Shown here: positions 1-6,652 of the stretch, piece after piece
How the letters are laid out: each line of letters starts with the position of its first letter
Numbering within the stretch: the first letter of the stretch is position 1
Assembly: GCA_028285525.1 (NCBI GenBank)
Contig: JANQOZ010000009.1
Location: forward strand, 1-60,496
Reading direction: 5' to 3'
DNA: 60,496 nucleotides
From: Lysobacterales bacterium
GTDB taxonomy: Bacteria > Pseudomonadota > Gammaproteobacteria > Xanthomonadales > SZUA-38
The notes under the pieces: model-generated
Told to the model about the DNA's origin: nothing
Seen by the model: only the letters and a program-made list of their open reading frames with translations
Database searches by the model: none
Translations under genes and position numbers: made by a program

Positions 1-96
1 GCCATGGGGCGCGTCTTCATGAACGAAAGTGATGCAACTACCTGCCTTTGCCGATTGAGCAACGAGGAAGGCGGCAACGAATATGCTCCTAAACAT
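1..96 (-). CDS. partial cassette gene, exported protein N-terminus
   Basis: Thirty-two codons are visible before the window ends. The protein begins MFRSIFVAAFLVAQSAKAG and then SCITF. This is a short signal peptide with a hydrophobic core and a likely cleavage site after an Ala-x-Ala-like segment, so the product is probably periplasmic or secreted. The ATG (96-94) lies inside the attC core GTTATGT at 93-99, so the start codon is supplied by the upstream recombination site. The family cannot be named from so little sequence. The gene shows that the array continues left of the window. Confidence 0.5.
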   Translation of the reverse strand, partial: MFRSIFVAAFLVAQSAKAGSCITFVHEDAPHG

Positions 97-150
97 AACG
101 ACTAGGCTCAGCTGCCAGCGTAGCTGGTCAGCTGCAGCTTTTTGTTATGT
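93..150 (-). repeat. attC site, 58 bp
   Basis: The site is bounded by the 7-mers ACATAAC (93-99) and GTTATGT (144-150), which are exact inverse complements. The inner half-sites CTCAGCTG and CAGCTGCAG can pair to form the folded single-stranded attC. It differs by only a few bases from the sites at 501, 1319 and 1807. Confidence 0.88.
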
Positions 151-158
151 TGCACCAT

Positions 159-482
159 CTAGCCCTCCAGCACTTGCTTCCGAAAAAGTGCGACTACCTC
201 GGGACCATACTGGGTGACCCAATCTAGCGGTGACTCTCCATTATTGTTCCTGGCATTGACACTAGCGCCTCGCTGGACCAGCAGTTTCGAAACCTCGAAA
301 TCCAATGCCTCCAGCGAGTGCTGGTCCTGCCACTCACCGTCAATTTCACAATCGACTGAAATGTGCAGCGGCGTTTGACCGTACTGATCCCTTACATTCG
401 GATCTCCCCCAGCATCTAGCAGCTTTTTGATTTGGGCGATGTCTTGATGCTCACAGCCCAGAACAAGGAACTCTTTTTCATT
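159..482 (-). pseudogene. ankyrin-repeat cassette gene without a usable start codon
   Basis: The leftward frame ends at TAG (161-159) and encodes clear ankyrin repeats: KKLLDAGGDPNVRDQYGQTP followed about 40 residues later by SKLLVQRGASVNARN and NGESPLDW. The frame is open up to a stop at 512-510, but contains no ATG, GTG or TTG before codon 305-303, which is already inside the second repeat. The core ATG at 504-502 is in another frame and ends at TGA 480-478, just where the ankyrin frame picks up with NEKEF. A single-base indel near 482-502 would join the core ATG to the ankyrin frame, so this looks like a frameshifted cassette gene. Translation from a non-standard codon is the alternative. 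Confidence 0.6.
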
Positions 483-500
483 GGCAGCGGTGCCATTGCA

Positions 501-558
501 ACATAACGACTAGGCTCAGCTGCCGGCGAAGCCGGTCAGCTGCAGCCTTTTGTTAGGG
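501..558 (-). repeat. attC site, 58 bp
   Basis: The core 7-mers are ACATAAC (501-507) and GTTAGGG (552-558), enclosing the same CTCAGCTGCC and GGTCAGCTGCAG half-sites as the other 58-bp copies. It ends the DUF2185 cassette and precedes the ankyrin cassette. Confidence 0.88.
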
Positions 559-571
559 CACCTGTGCCCAT

Positions 572-904
572 CTACCCTGACTCAACTTGGGTGAACCCTT
601 CTTCCCCACTTGCCCTTTCTAGCGCGACACCTTCCGGAGCATCTAGGTGTTCGATGATGCTGGGGTCGTAGTTCGCAATAGTATTCACGCCAAAAACCGA
701 ATGATTGCTGGTATCACTCATATATTCATCTGATTCCTCACCAGAAAGAAACCTCCAGCCGGAATCCATTTCGTTGTGGGGGGACTCCCGATACATAAAC
801 CCAACCAAGAGCCCCTCGACCGTGATCTTATCTGAGGCAATACAGCCGCCGTAGCCGAAGACTAATTCCTGAATATCGTCGCGTGACAGTTTGAATTTCT
901 TCAT
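572..904 (-). CDS. DUF2185 (Imm33-like) cassette protein
   Basis: The 110-residue protein matches the DUF2185/Imm33 family, recognised from GGCIASDKITVEG, the acidic-aromatic stretch DSGWRFLSGEESDEYM, and VNTIANYDPSIIEHLD, in the family's usual order and length. Members of this family are annotated as immunity proteins of polymorphic toxin systems or as free-standing proteins of unknown function. The gene starts at ATG 904, 13 bases beyond the upstream attC, and stops 13 bases before attC 501-558, so it fills its cassette. No toxin gene is seen beside it. If it is an immunity protein it would be an orphan carried for protection from others, but this is inference. Confidence 0.82.
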   Translation of the reverse strand: MKKFKLSRDDIQELVFGYGGCIASDKITVEGLLVGFMYRESPHNEMDSGWRFLSGEESDEYMSDTSNHSVFGVNTIANYDPSIIEHLDAPEGVALERASGEEGFTQVESG

Positions 905-916
905 TTAATTCGTAAG

Positions 917-1007
917 CCCTAACGATTAAGTTGAGCTGCCGCGTACGAAAGCCTGAGCGCAAAGCGCGCGTGGACTTTCCACGGTCAGCTCCAACGTTTT
1001 GTTAGCA
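917..1007 (-). repeat. divergent attC site, 91 bp
   Basis: The outer 7-mers are CCCTAAC (917-923) and GTTAGCA (1001-1007). The inner arms GAGCTGCCGCG and GGTCAGCTCCAACG resemble the other sites, but the loop is longer (about 35 bases) and contains its own GC hairpin around GAGCGCAAAGCGCGCG. It looks like an attC of different origin from the four 58-bp copies. Confidence 0.8.
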
Positions 1008-1034
1008 GCGCGATCTAACAACTGGCACGCCCTT

Positions 1035-1232
1035 TCAAGCGAAGTCGGGATTTCTGCCCCACACGATACGCCAACCGTGTTTCCACGGAAACACTTCCCC
1101 ACCCCAATCGCCTGAACGCAACGCGGACTCTGACGGAACGTGGCCGCTAGCGTTGCTGCCCATAACCGATTTCGACGAAGCTGGAACGAAGCCAGGGCTC
1201 AACGAAGCGTGCTCTGAATTCAATGGCGGCAC
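1035..1232 (-). CDS. small hypothetical cassette ORF
   Basis: The cassette between the attC sites at 917 and 1319 has one leftward open frame of 65 codons, starting at GTG (1232-1230) and stopping 28 bases before attC 917-1007. The product is basic to neutral, rich in Ser, Gly and Trp, with no recognisable domain, signal peptide or membrane segment. Orientation and position fit a cassette gene. Codon use and content are not convincing, however, so the cassette may be non-coding or hold a decayed gene. I do not recognise the protein. Confidence 0.3.
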   Translation of the reverse strand: MPPLNSEHASLSPGFVPASSKSVMGSNASGHVPSESALRSGDWGGEVFPWKHGWRIVWGRNPDFA

Positions 1233-1318
1233 CCTCGAAGCTGACTACCTGGTAAACCGGCGAAGAAATCGGCCGGAGAGAGATTAAAAAAGTGATCTCG
1301 AGAGATCATGGCAAATGC

Positions 1319-1376
1319 TGCTAACGACTAGGCTCAGCTGCCAGCGAAGCTGGTCAGCTGCAGCCTCTTGTTATGC
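1319..1376 (-). repeat. attC site, 58 bp
   Basis: The core 7-mers are TGCTAAC (1319-1325) and GTTATGC (1370-1376), enclosing the shared CTCAGCTGCC and GGTCAGCTGCAG arms. The last residues of the 1334-1810 gene are encoded inside this site. Confidence 0.88.
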
Positions 1377-1810
1377 CCACACACTTCAAACCTGGCACCA
1401 AAGGACAGCTCAGCGCCCGCCGTTCTAAAAACAGGCAGATTTTTCAAAGCACCGGTGATGGACCTAATCGACTTAGCATCCAAACCCGGCGAATACGCTA
1501 TTGAGTACTCTGGGCGACCACTGGGCCGGAACTTCCAGTTCACCTCGATGGTGCCGCTCCAATCCAACGATCTGACTGCCTCTCCAACCACTGAACCGAT
1601 CTCCGATACATGCTGGCTATATTCGAACGACGGCAACAGCTTCTTGATTTCCCCAGAACCAGATAGCTCGATTGGCGGAGGGTTGCTAGCGGAAACAGGA
1701 CCGCGGGCCTCACACTTACAACCACTGCCAAAGTAGCCACAGACAAACGTATTAATGGGAGGATCATAGGTGGCGCCTATGACCAACATGCTTAGAGCGA
1801 GTTCAAGCAT
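1334..1810 (-). CDS. exported hypothetical cassette protein, attC-encoded tail
   Basis: The 158-residue protein begins MLELALSMLVIGATYDPP, a short hydrophobic N-terminus that may be a signal peptide. A Cys-rich segment (CGYFGSGCKC) and a roughly 110-residue domain without a match I recognise follow. The ATG (1810-1808) sits inside the core GTTATGC of the upstream attC, and the C-terminal NKRLQLTSFAGS and stop lie inside the gene's own attC (1319-1376). The gene therefore takes its start from one recombination site and its end from another. The attC-encoded tail has been seen in other integrons and is unlikely to be functional. Confidence 0.6.
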   Translation of the reverse strand: MLELALSMLVIGATYDPPINTFVCGYFGSGCKCEARGPVSASNPPPIELSGSGEIKKLLPSFEYSQHVSEIGSVVGEAVRSLDWSGTIEVNWKFRPSGRPEYSIAYSPGLDAKSIRSITGALKNLPVFRTAGAELSFGARFEVCGHNKRLQLTSFAGS

Positions 1811-1864
1811 AACGACTAGGCTCAGCTGCCGGCGCAGGCGGTCAGCTGCAGCTTTTTGTTATGG
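1807..1864 (-). repeat. attC site, 58 bp
   Basis: The core 7-mers are GCATAAC (1807-1813) and GTTATGG (1858-1864), enclosing CTCAGCTGCCGGCG and GGTCAGCTGCAGC arms. It ends the first cassette next to attI. Confidence 0.88.
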
Positions 1865-1871
1865 CTCCGCA

Positions 1872-2183
1872 TCAAAGCGAAGCCACCAGGCTGAAAAGAC
1901 CGAACACTAGACAACCACCAAATACAACAACGCTGGTAGCTCTGGACCACAGCGACGAATGCCGGTGCATCTTTGGGCCGCAATACGCCATGACCCGGAG
2001 CCCTAAGACCAAAAACCCCATTGCAACGAAATACCATGGCTGGTTTTCGGTGACTCCGCGCCAGCCGCTCGCGATACACAGACTGGCCGCAGCCAGAAAC
2101 TCAACGCTATAGACCACAATCGGACGAAACAAGATAAATCCTGTTTCTGAAGGTGGCTTAGGAAATGGGGTGACGTTCGCCAT
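1872..2183 (-). CDS. three-helix membrane protein, first cassette
   Basis: The 103-residue product (MANVTPFPKPP) has three hydrophobic segments at about residues 17-40 (IVVYSVEFLAAASLCIASGW), 52-69 (YFVAMGFLVLGLRVMAYC) and 82-103, and so is a small inner-membrane protein of unknown function. I chose the ATG at 2183 because it lies in GTTATGG (2186-2180), the expected attI/cassette junction, matching the start of the cassette at 1810. A TTG at 2252 would place the start inside attI. As the first cassette it is the one most likely to be expressed from an integron promoter. Confidence 0.6.
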   Translation of the reverse strand: MANVTPFPKPPSETGFILFRPIVVYSVEFLAAASLCIASGWRGVTENQPWYFVAMGFLVLGLRVMAYCGPKMHRHSSLWSRATSVVVFGGCLVFGLFSLVASL

Positions 2184-2350
2184 AACTACAAGTAGCGGGA
2201 CTATTTTCCCGGTATGAGCGGAATTGTCGCGTGGTTTCGCGTTTAGGGTCAACGAAAACGCGGTTTGTTGGTTTATACGTTGAATTGGTTTGGGTTGATA
2301 GTTGGAACATACGGGGAATCAGTCTGCAAAAGCATATGTAGGTCGCTGAA
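2180..2350. other. attI region and intergenic promoter zone of the integron
   Basis: This stretch between the first cassette and intI must hold attI. The leftward GTTATGG at 2186-2180 marks the recombined core. It also has to carry the integrase promoter (rightward) and usually a cassette promoter Pc (leftward). A leftward TATAAA lies at 2277-2272, but no good -35 box pairs with it. No LexA box (CTGT-N8-ACAG) was seen, unlike many integrase promoters. Confidence 0.55.
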
Positions 2351-3325
2351 TTGAAACGCGAATATTCATCTATTTCTGAGTTGTTGGTTGGCGTTCCTAA
2401 AGAGATCAGTGTTAGGGGTTACAGCTATCGAACAGAACAGGCCTATACAGGTTGGGTGCGGCGTTTTGTGGTCTTCCACCATCGAAAAGATCCCGCAAAG
2501 CTCGGCAAGACCGCCGTTGAGTCTTTTCTCTCTTACCTGGCGACCGATTTGAAGGTCGCTCCCTCCACGCAAAATCAGGCTCTCAACGCCCTGCTCTTTC
2601 TCTATCGGCATGTACTGAAGATGGAAATGCCGCAGCTTGACGACGTTGCGCGATCGAAGCGGGCACGGAAGCTGCCGGTGGTGCTAACTCGTCGAGAGGT
2701 ATCGCTGGTCATGGACTGCCTGCACGGCTGGCACTGGCTGGTTGTTGCGCTGCTTTATGGTGCCGGGCTGCGGGTGATGGAGGCGCTGCGGCTTCGCGTA
2801 AAGGACATCGATTTTGACTAGCACACAATCACGGTGCGAGAGGGCAAAGGCAACAAGGACCGCGTTACCCTGCTTCCCGAAGAAACCTCATCGCCCCTGC
2901 GCCACCACCTGAAGGCGGTGAGAATCACTCACAACGAAGATCTTAAGAAGGGGTTTGGCGACGTGGTGCTGCCGCATGCGCTGGTCCGGAAGTATCCCGA
3001 TGCCGCGACGAGCTGGTCCTGGCAGTGGGTGTTTCCGGCGCCACATCGATCAGTGGATCCGCGCACTGGCATGTTGGCTCGGCATCACCTCTCGCAGGCG
3101 GCGGTGAACAAGCACCTGGTGCAGGCGCGCCGCCGCTGCGGCATCAACAAACACGTCACGTGCCACACGTTTCGCCACTCGTTCGCTACTCACCTGCTGG
3201 AAGACGGTTACGACATCCGCACCGTGCAGGAATTGCTTGGCCACAAAGATGTATCCACAACAATGATCTACACGCACGTATTGAACCGCGGCGGGCGCGG
3301 GGTCATCAGTCCGCTGGACCGATGA
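2351..3325 (+). pseudogene. intI: integron integrase interrupted by an in-frame amber codon
   Basis: The frame from TTG 2351 encodes a complete integron tyrosine recombinase of 324 positions. It has an N-terminal SAM-like domain ([17 protein letters not shown]), box I Arg in [13 protein letters not shown], the IntI-specific extra segment [16 protein letters not shown], and box [30 protein letters not shown] with the catalytic Tyr. A TAG at 2819-2821 falls where IntI relatives usually have an aromatic residue in DFDYxxI; TAC or TAT to TAG is one change. There is no frameshift. The shortened product would lack box II and the nucleophile and be inactive unless the amber is suppressed. No other lesion is seen, so the break looks recent. 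Confidence 0.92.
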
Positions 3326-3384
3326 CCCCGATACCGCATTAAAGCTGGGCCCATTAAGGCGGCGGGGGACGCCGCGAGGGGCCA

Positions 3385-4596
3385 TTAGACCGTCCGGGTT
3401 GCCACCGCTGGCGGCACAGATGCCGCCCGCCGCGCCGGACCCAGCACGGCGATCTGACCAACAATCAGCAGCAGCACCATTGCCACAGGCACGAGGTACC
3501 AGCCGAGCGGCGTGAGGCTGAAGGCCTGCACCATCCACATATTCAGACCGATCGCCAGCGCGGCGCCGACCAGCACACCGATGATGCTGATCAGGAAGTT
3601 CTCGGTCATGAAGTACCGCAGAATGGCAGGCTTGGTTGCACCCAGCGCGCGGCGCGTGCCGATCTGACGCGTGCGGCGACTCACGCTGAAGCTCGCCAGC
3701 CCAACGATTCCGAGGGCCGTGATGGCGGTCAGGAGGCTCACCACAAAGATCAGGATTCCCACCATGCCGGAGTCGCCCTGGTAGCTGCGCTCCCGGGTCT
3801 CCTCCATGGTCGTCATGCCGCGGATGATGCGGTCGCGGCTGCGCTCGGCCAGCATGTCCTCGATCTCGGGCATCAGACGGTCACGTTGGCCCGGCTCGGT
3901 CCGCACGATGTAGCGTGTCGAACCAAAAAGCGTGTGCTGCGGCACCAACATGACGCGCTCAACGCCATTCCAGCCGTTCCAGGGCGCCTGCATCTGTTTG
4001 ATGATGCCGGTTACGGTCATCGGCTCGTTGCCGTTGATGTAAACCGTGTTCCCCAGCGCTTCCATAAATCCGTCCGGATAAAGCGTCTCGGCCATCGCCT
4101 GGGTCAGTAGCACCTTGTCCGGCCACTCCACGGCCTGGGGTTCCCGCCAGTTAACGTCGGCGGCGGTGAAGTTCTCACCGGCCACCAGCTCCAGGCCATA
4201 GGTGTCCAGACCGTGTTCGTCGATGAAGTAGACCGCAACGCCGCTCGACTCGCTTTCGCTGCCGGGCTCGGTCTGCAGCCCCATCGACCAGCCACCGCCT
4301 CGCAGCGGCACCGAGTTCGACTGGATTGCGTTCACCACGCCCGGAGTGTTGCGAATCGCATCCAGATCTTCCTGGATCGTGACACGCTCGTTGAAGTCAT
4401 CGCCAAAGCCGATGCTGGAAAGGTAAAAGATGTTGGGTTCGTCCACGCCGCTCGGCCGCGCCATCAGGCGGCTTCGCTCCTGAATGATCGCGACAGCATT
4501 CACGATGATCGCCAGCGTCACCGCAATCTGCAGGGCAATCAAAATGGCGCCGGTTTTGTTGCGCGTCAGTGCGCGCCAGATCGGTCCGATTTCCAT
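3385..4596 (-). CDS. ABC transporter permease, MacB/FtsX type (second permease)
   Basis: The 403-residue protein has an N-terminal helix (about 18-38), a large periplasmic MacB_PCD-like domain, and three C-terminal helices (about 278-302, 330-352, 365-388) with the FtsX-type segment RRTRQIGTRRALGATKPAILRYF. It is the last gene of a leftward operon, 15 bases after the other permease. The two permeases probably form a heterodimer powered by the ATPase at 5927-6631. Family members act in tripartite export or in envelope stress and antimicrobial peptide resistance. The substrate cannot be read from sequence. Confidence 0.88.
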   Translation of the reverse strand: MEIGPIWRALTRNKTGAILIALQIAVTLAIIVNAVAIIQERSRLMARPSGVDEPNIFYLSSIGFGDDFNERVTIQEDLDAIRNTPGVVNAIQSNSVPLRGGGWSMGLQTEPGSESESSGVAVYFIDEHGLDTYGLELVAGENFTAADVNWREPQAVEWPDKVLLTQAMAETLYPDGFMEALGNTVYINGNEPMTVTGIIKQMQAPWNGWNGVERVMLVPQHTLFGSTRYIVRTEPGQRDRLMPEIEDMLAERSRDRIIRGMTTMEETRERSYQGDSGMVGILIFVVSLLTAITALGIVGLASFSVSRRTRQIGTRRALGATKPAILRYFMTENFLISIIGVLVGAALAIGLNMWMVQAFSLTPLGWYLVPVAMVLLLIVGQIAVLGPARRAASVPPAVATRTV

Positions 4597-4611
4597 GTCT
4601 GTCTCCCTCGC

Positions 4612-5922
4612 CTACTGCGTTTTGAGCTGGCTGGCCGGAGCGATGTTGCACGCCCGCCAGGTGGGATAAAGGCCGGCCAGCAGGGCCGACACAATCGCCA
4701 GGCCGATGGCCGTCGTCACCATCACCCAGTCCATGGTCGCCAGGTGGGTGAGAAAATCACCAAACAGGCGCTGCACGCCTTTGAGTCCAAGCCAGGTCAG
4801 GCCCAGCCCCAGCACGCCGCCGGCCAGTCCGATCATGGCCGACTCGATCAGGTGCTGGATGAACAGCGTGCCTTTGGTCGCCCCCAGCGCCCGGCGCAGG
4901 CCAATGTCTCCCGCCTTGCCCAGAAACTTCGCCAGCAGCAGCCCGATCGTGTTGAGCAGGCACACCAGCAGAAACAGCATCGACAGCCACAACATCACCT
5001 GGGCGTCCTCTTCCACCACTTCCTGGTGCTCCATCCACTCCATCACGTTGCGCAGCCGGTTGTTGAGGGGCCGGGGGAACCGGCCCAGCGCCTTCTGTTC
5101 TTCCGCGTAGGCGTTGAGGAACGACATGTAGGCTTCCTTCTCCTGCTCGTTGCGCAGCTCCGCCCAGAACTGAATCCATACGCACTCGCCGGCGAGGAAC
5201 GCCTCGAAACCCTCGCCGTCCGGCTCCTTCCAGCAGTTGGTGTTGCCGTTTCGCGACAGCTGGTTCGCAACGCCCACGCTGAACGGGATGTAAACATCCT
5301 CCGGCAGGTTGAAAGCACCGTTGGTCACGTCGTAGAACTTCGGTACCGGCATCCACTCGTCGATCACACCCACAACCCGGAAGTTCAGGCCGTTCATGGT
5401 GACCCGCTTGCCCACCGAGTCTTCGCCGCCGAACACGCGCTCGTTGATCTCGCGGCTGAGCACCACCACCTGCTCCTGCGCGTCGTCCGCCGACTTATCC
5501 CAGCCGGCGCCGTAAAGAAACGGCAGGTCGAACATGGGGAAGAAATCGGCATGGGTGGTGCGCGCGTCCACCAGGAACGGGCGCTCGTCCTCGCTGGAGG
5601 GCTCCAGCACCAGCCCGCTCCGGTTGCTCGCCACCTGCCGAAACGCCTTGCCGGCTTTCATCAGGTTCATCGCGTCGATGTAGGTCAACTGGTCGACAGG
5701 CTCGGTGTTCTCGTCGAAGCCGTTCGGGTCCCAGCTGTCCACCTGCACGTAGAAAAGCTGATCCGACTTGTGCGGAATCGGATTGCTCGACATCAGGTAG
5801 TTGACGGTCAGCACCGTCATACAGGCGCCGATCCCCACCGCAATGGCGGACACCATCAGGATGCTCAGAATCGGGTTGCGTCGGATGCTCAGCCATCCCA
5901 GCTTGATGTAGTAGCTGAACAT
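4612..5922 (-). CDS. ABC transporter permease, MacB/FtsX type (first permease)
   Basis: The 436-residue protein has a first helix at about 22-44, a periplasmic core of roughly 250 residues, and three closing helices (about 312-332, 365-390, 396-416). The coupling segment GKAGDIGLRRALGATKGTLF is typical of MacB-like permeases. It starts four bases after the ATPase stop, implying translational coupling. It is paralogous to the following permease, but its periplasmic domain is longer and differs in sequence, which suggests a heterodimer. Confidence 0.88.
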   Translation of the reverse strand: MFSYYIKLGWLSIRRNPILSILMVSAIAVGIGACMTVLTVNYLMSSNPIPHKSDQLFYVQVDSWDPNGFDENTEPVDQLTYIDAMNLMKAGKAFRQVASNRSGLVLEPSSEDERPFLVDARTTHADFFPMFDLPFLYGAGWDKSADDAQEQVVVLSREINERVFGGEDSVGKRVTMNGLNFRVVGVIDEWMPVPKFYDVTNGAFNLPEDVYIPFSVGVANQLSRNGNTNCWKEPDGEGFEAFLAGECVWIQFWAELRNEQEKEAYMSFLNAYAEEQKALGRFPRPLNNRLRNVMEWMEHQEVVEEDAQVMLWLSMLFLLVCLLNTIGLLLAKFLGKAGDIGLRRALGATKGTLFIQHLIESAMIGLAGGVLGLGLTWLGLKGVQRLFGDFLTHLATMDWVMVTTAIGLAIVSALLAGLYPTWRACNIAPASQLKTQ

Positions 5923-5926
5923 GGCG

Positions 5927-6631
5927 TCAGGCGGCCGCTTCCGGTGCGGACAGCGTCTCGGCGCTCGAATCTTCGCTCACCTGCCCGTCGCGGATGTAGA
6001 TGTTCCGGGTGGCTTGCTCCGCCAGCGACGGGTCGTGCGTCACCATGATGATCGTGGTTCCGCGCTGGTTGATCTCGGTCAGCAGCGCCATCACGCTCGC
6101 GGCCATCTGCGTATCGAGGTTACCGGTCGGCTCGTCCGCCAGCAGAAAGCGCGGTTCGCCGGCCAGCGCTCTGGCTATGGCGACACGCTGCTGCTGGCCG
6201 CCCGAGAGCTGCGACGGCAGGTGTTTGGTTCGGGAGGCCAGGCCCACCGTCTCAAGCACGCTCTCGATCCGGCGCTTGCGCTCGGCCGACTTGAAGCCAC
6301 GGTAGCGCAGCGGCACGTCGACGTTGTCGAACACGTTCAGGTCCGGAATCAGGTTGAAGCTCTGGAAAATGAAACCGATTTTTTCGTTGCGAACGTTAGA
6401 TCGCTTAGCGTCACTGAGGCTCGATACGTCAGAGCCGTCGAGCTTGTAGACTCCGCTCTCAAAGGTCTCCAGCAGACCGGCGATGTTGAGGAAGGTGGTT
6501 TTGCCTGATCCGGATGGGCCGGTTACCGCCACAAACTCTCCCTCGGCCACCTCCATAGAGAACGCACGCAGCGCGTGGGTCTCGACGGTGTCGGTGCGGT
6601 AGATCTTGGCAACATTCTGCATGCTCAGCAT
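5927..6631 (-). CDS. ABC transporter ATP-binding protein, MacB/LolD class
   Basis: The 234-residue ATPase carries Walker [10 protein letters not shown] (about 39-47), signature [15 protein letters not shown] (about 142-156), Walker B FLLADEP and the following TGNLDT, and the H-loop in IIMVTHD. These features and the length place it in the MacB/LolD/FtsE subgroup. It lies between the periplasmic adaptor and the two permeases in one operon, so it should energise export from the inner membrane. Confidence 0.93.
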   Translation of the reverse strand: MLSMQNVAKIYRTDTVETHALRAFSMEVAEGEFVAVTGPSGSGKTTFLNIAGLLETFESGVYKLDGSDVSSLSDAKRSNVRNEKIGFIFQSFNLIPDLNVFDNVDVPLRYRGFKSAERKRRIESVLETVGLASRTKHLPSQLSGGQQQRVAIARALAGEPRFLLADEPTGNLDTQMAASVMALLTEINQRGTTIIMVTHDPSLAEQATRNIYIRDGQVSEDSSAETLSAPEAAA

Positions 6632-6652
6632 GAGATTTCTCCCTGAAAAACG

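Larger units (their letters stand above)
1..3325. mobile_element. chromosomal integron: broken intI, attI and leftward cassette array
   Basis: A tyrosine recombinase of the IntI type reads rightward from 2351. To its left lie five attC-like sites at 93, 501, 917, 1319 and 1807, spaced about 400 to 490 bases apart. Each separates a short gene reading leftward. This is the standard integron layout: integrase divergent from its cassettes with attI between. From the G of each GTTRRRY core, the cassettes span roughly 1813-2185, 1325-1812, 923-1324, 507-922 and 99-506, and a sixth is cut by the window edge. The region looks less GC-rich than the rest. No transposase or resistance gene is visible, so a sedentary chromosomal integron is favoured over a mobile one. 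Confidence 0.9.

Noticed and set aside
1368..1736. A 122-codon rightward frame in the second cassette
   Set aside because: It runs against the cassette direction; the leftward frame has a start from the core and a stop in the attC.
93..1864. The repeated 58-bp units as a CRISPR array
   Set aside because: The units are about 400 to 490 bases apart with genes between, have attC cores and pairing arms, and no cas genes are present.
1861..2112. An 83-codon rightward frame in the first cassette
   Set aside because: It opposes cassette direction and has no domain; the leftward membrane protein has three plausible helices.
2834..3325. The second half of intI as an independent recombinase
   Set aside because: It lacks the box I Arg and N-terminal domain and is in the same frame as the first half across the amber codon.
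4213..6048. A 611-codon rightward open frame opposite the two ABC permeases
   Set aside because: It is antisense to well-supported permeases and full of Arg, Gln and His, the usual artefact of GC-rich third positions; no domain is visible.
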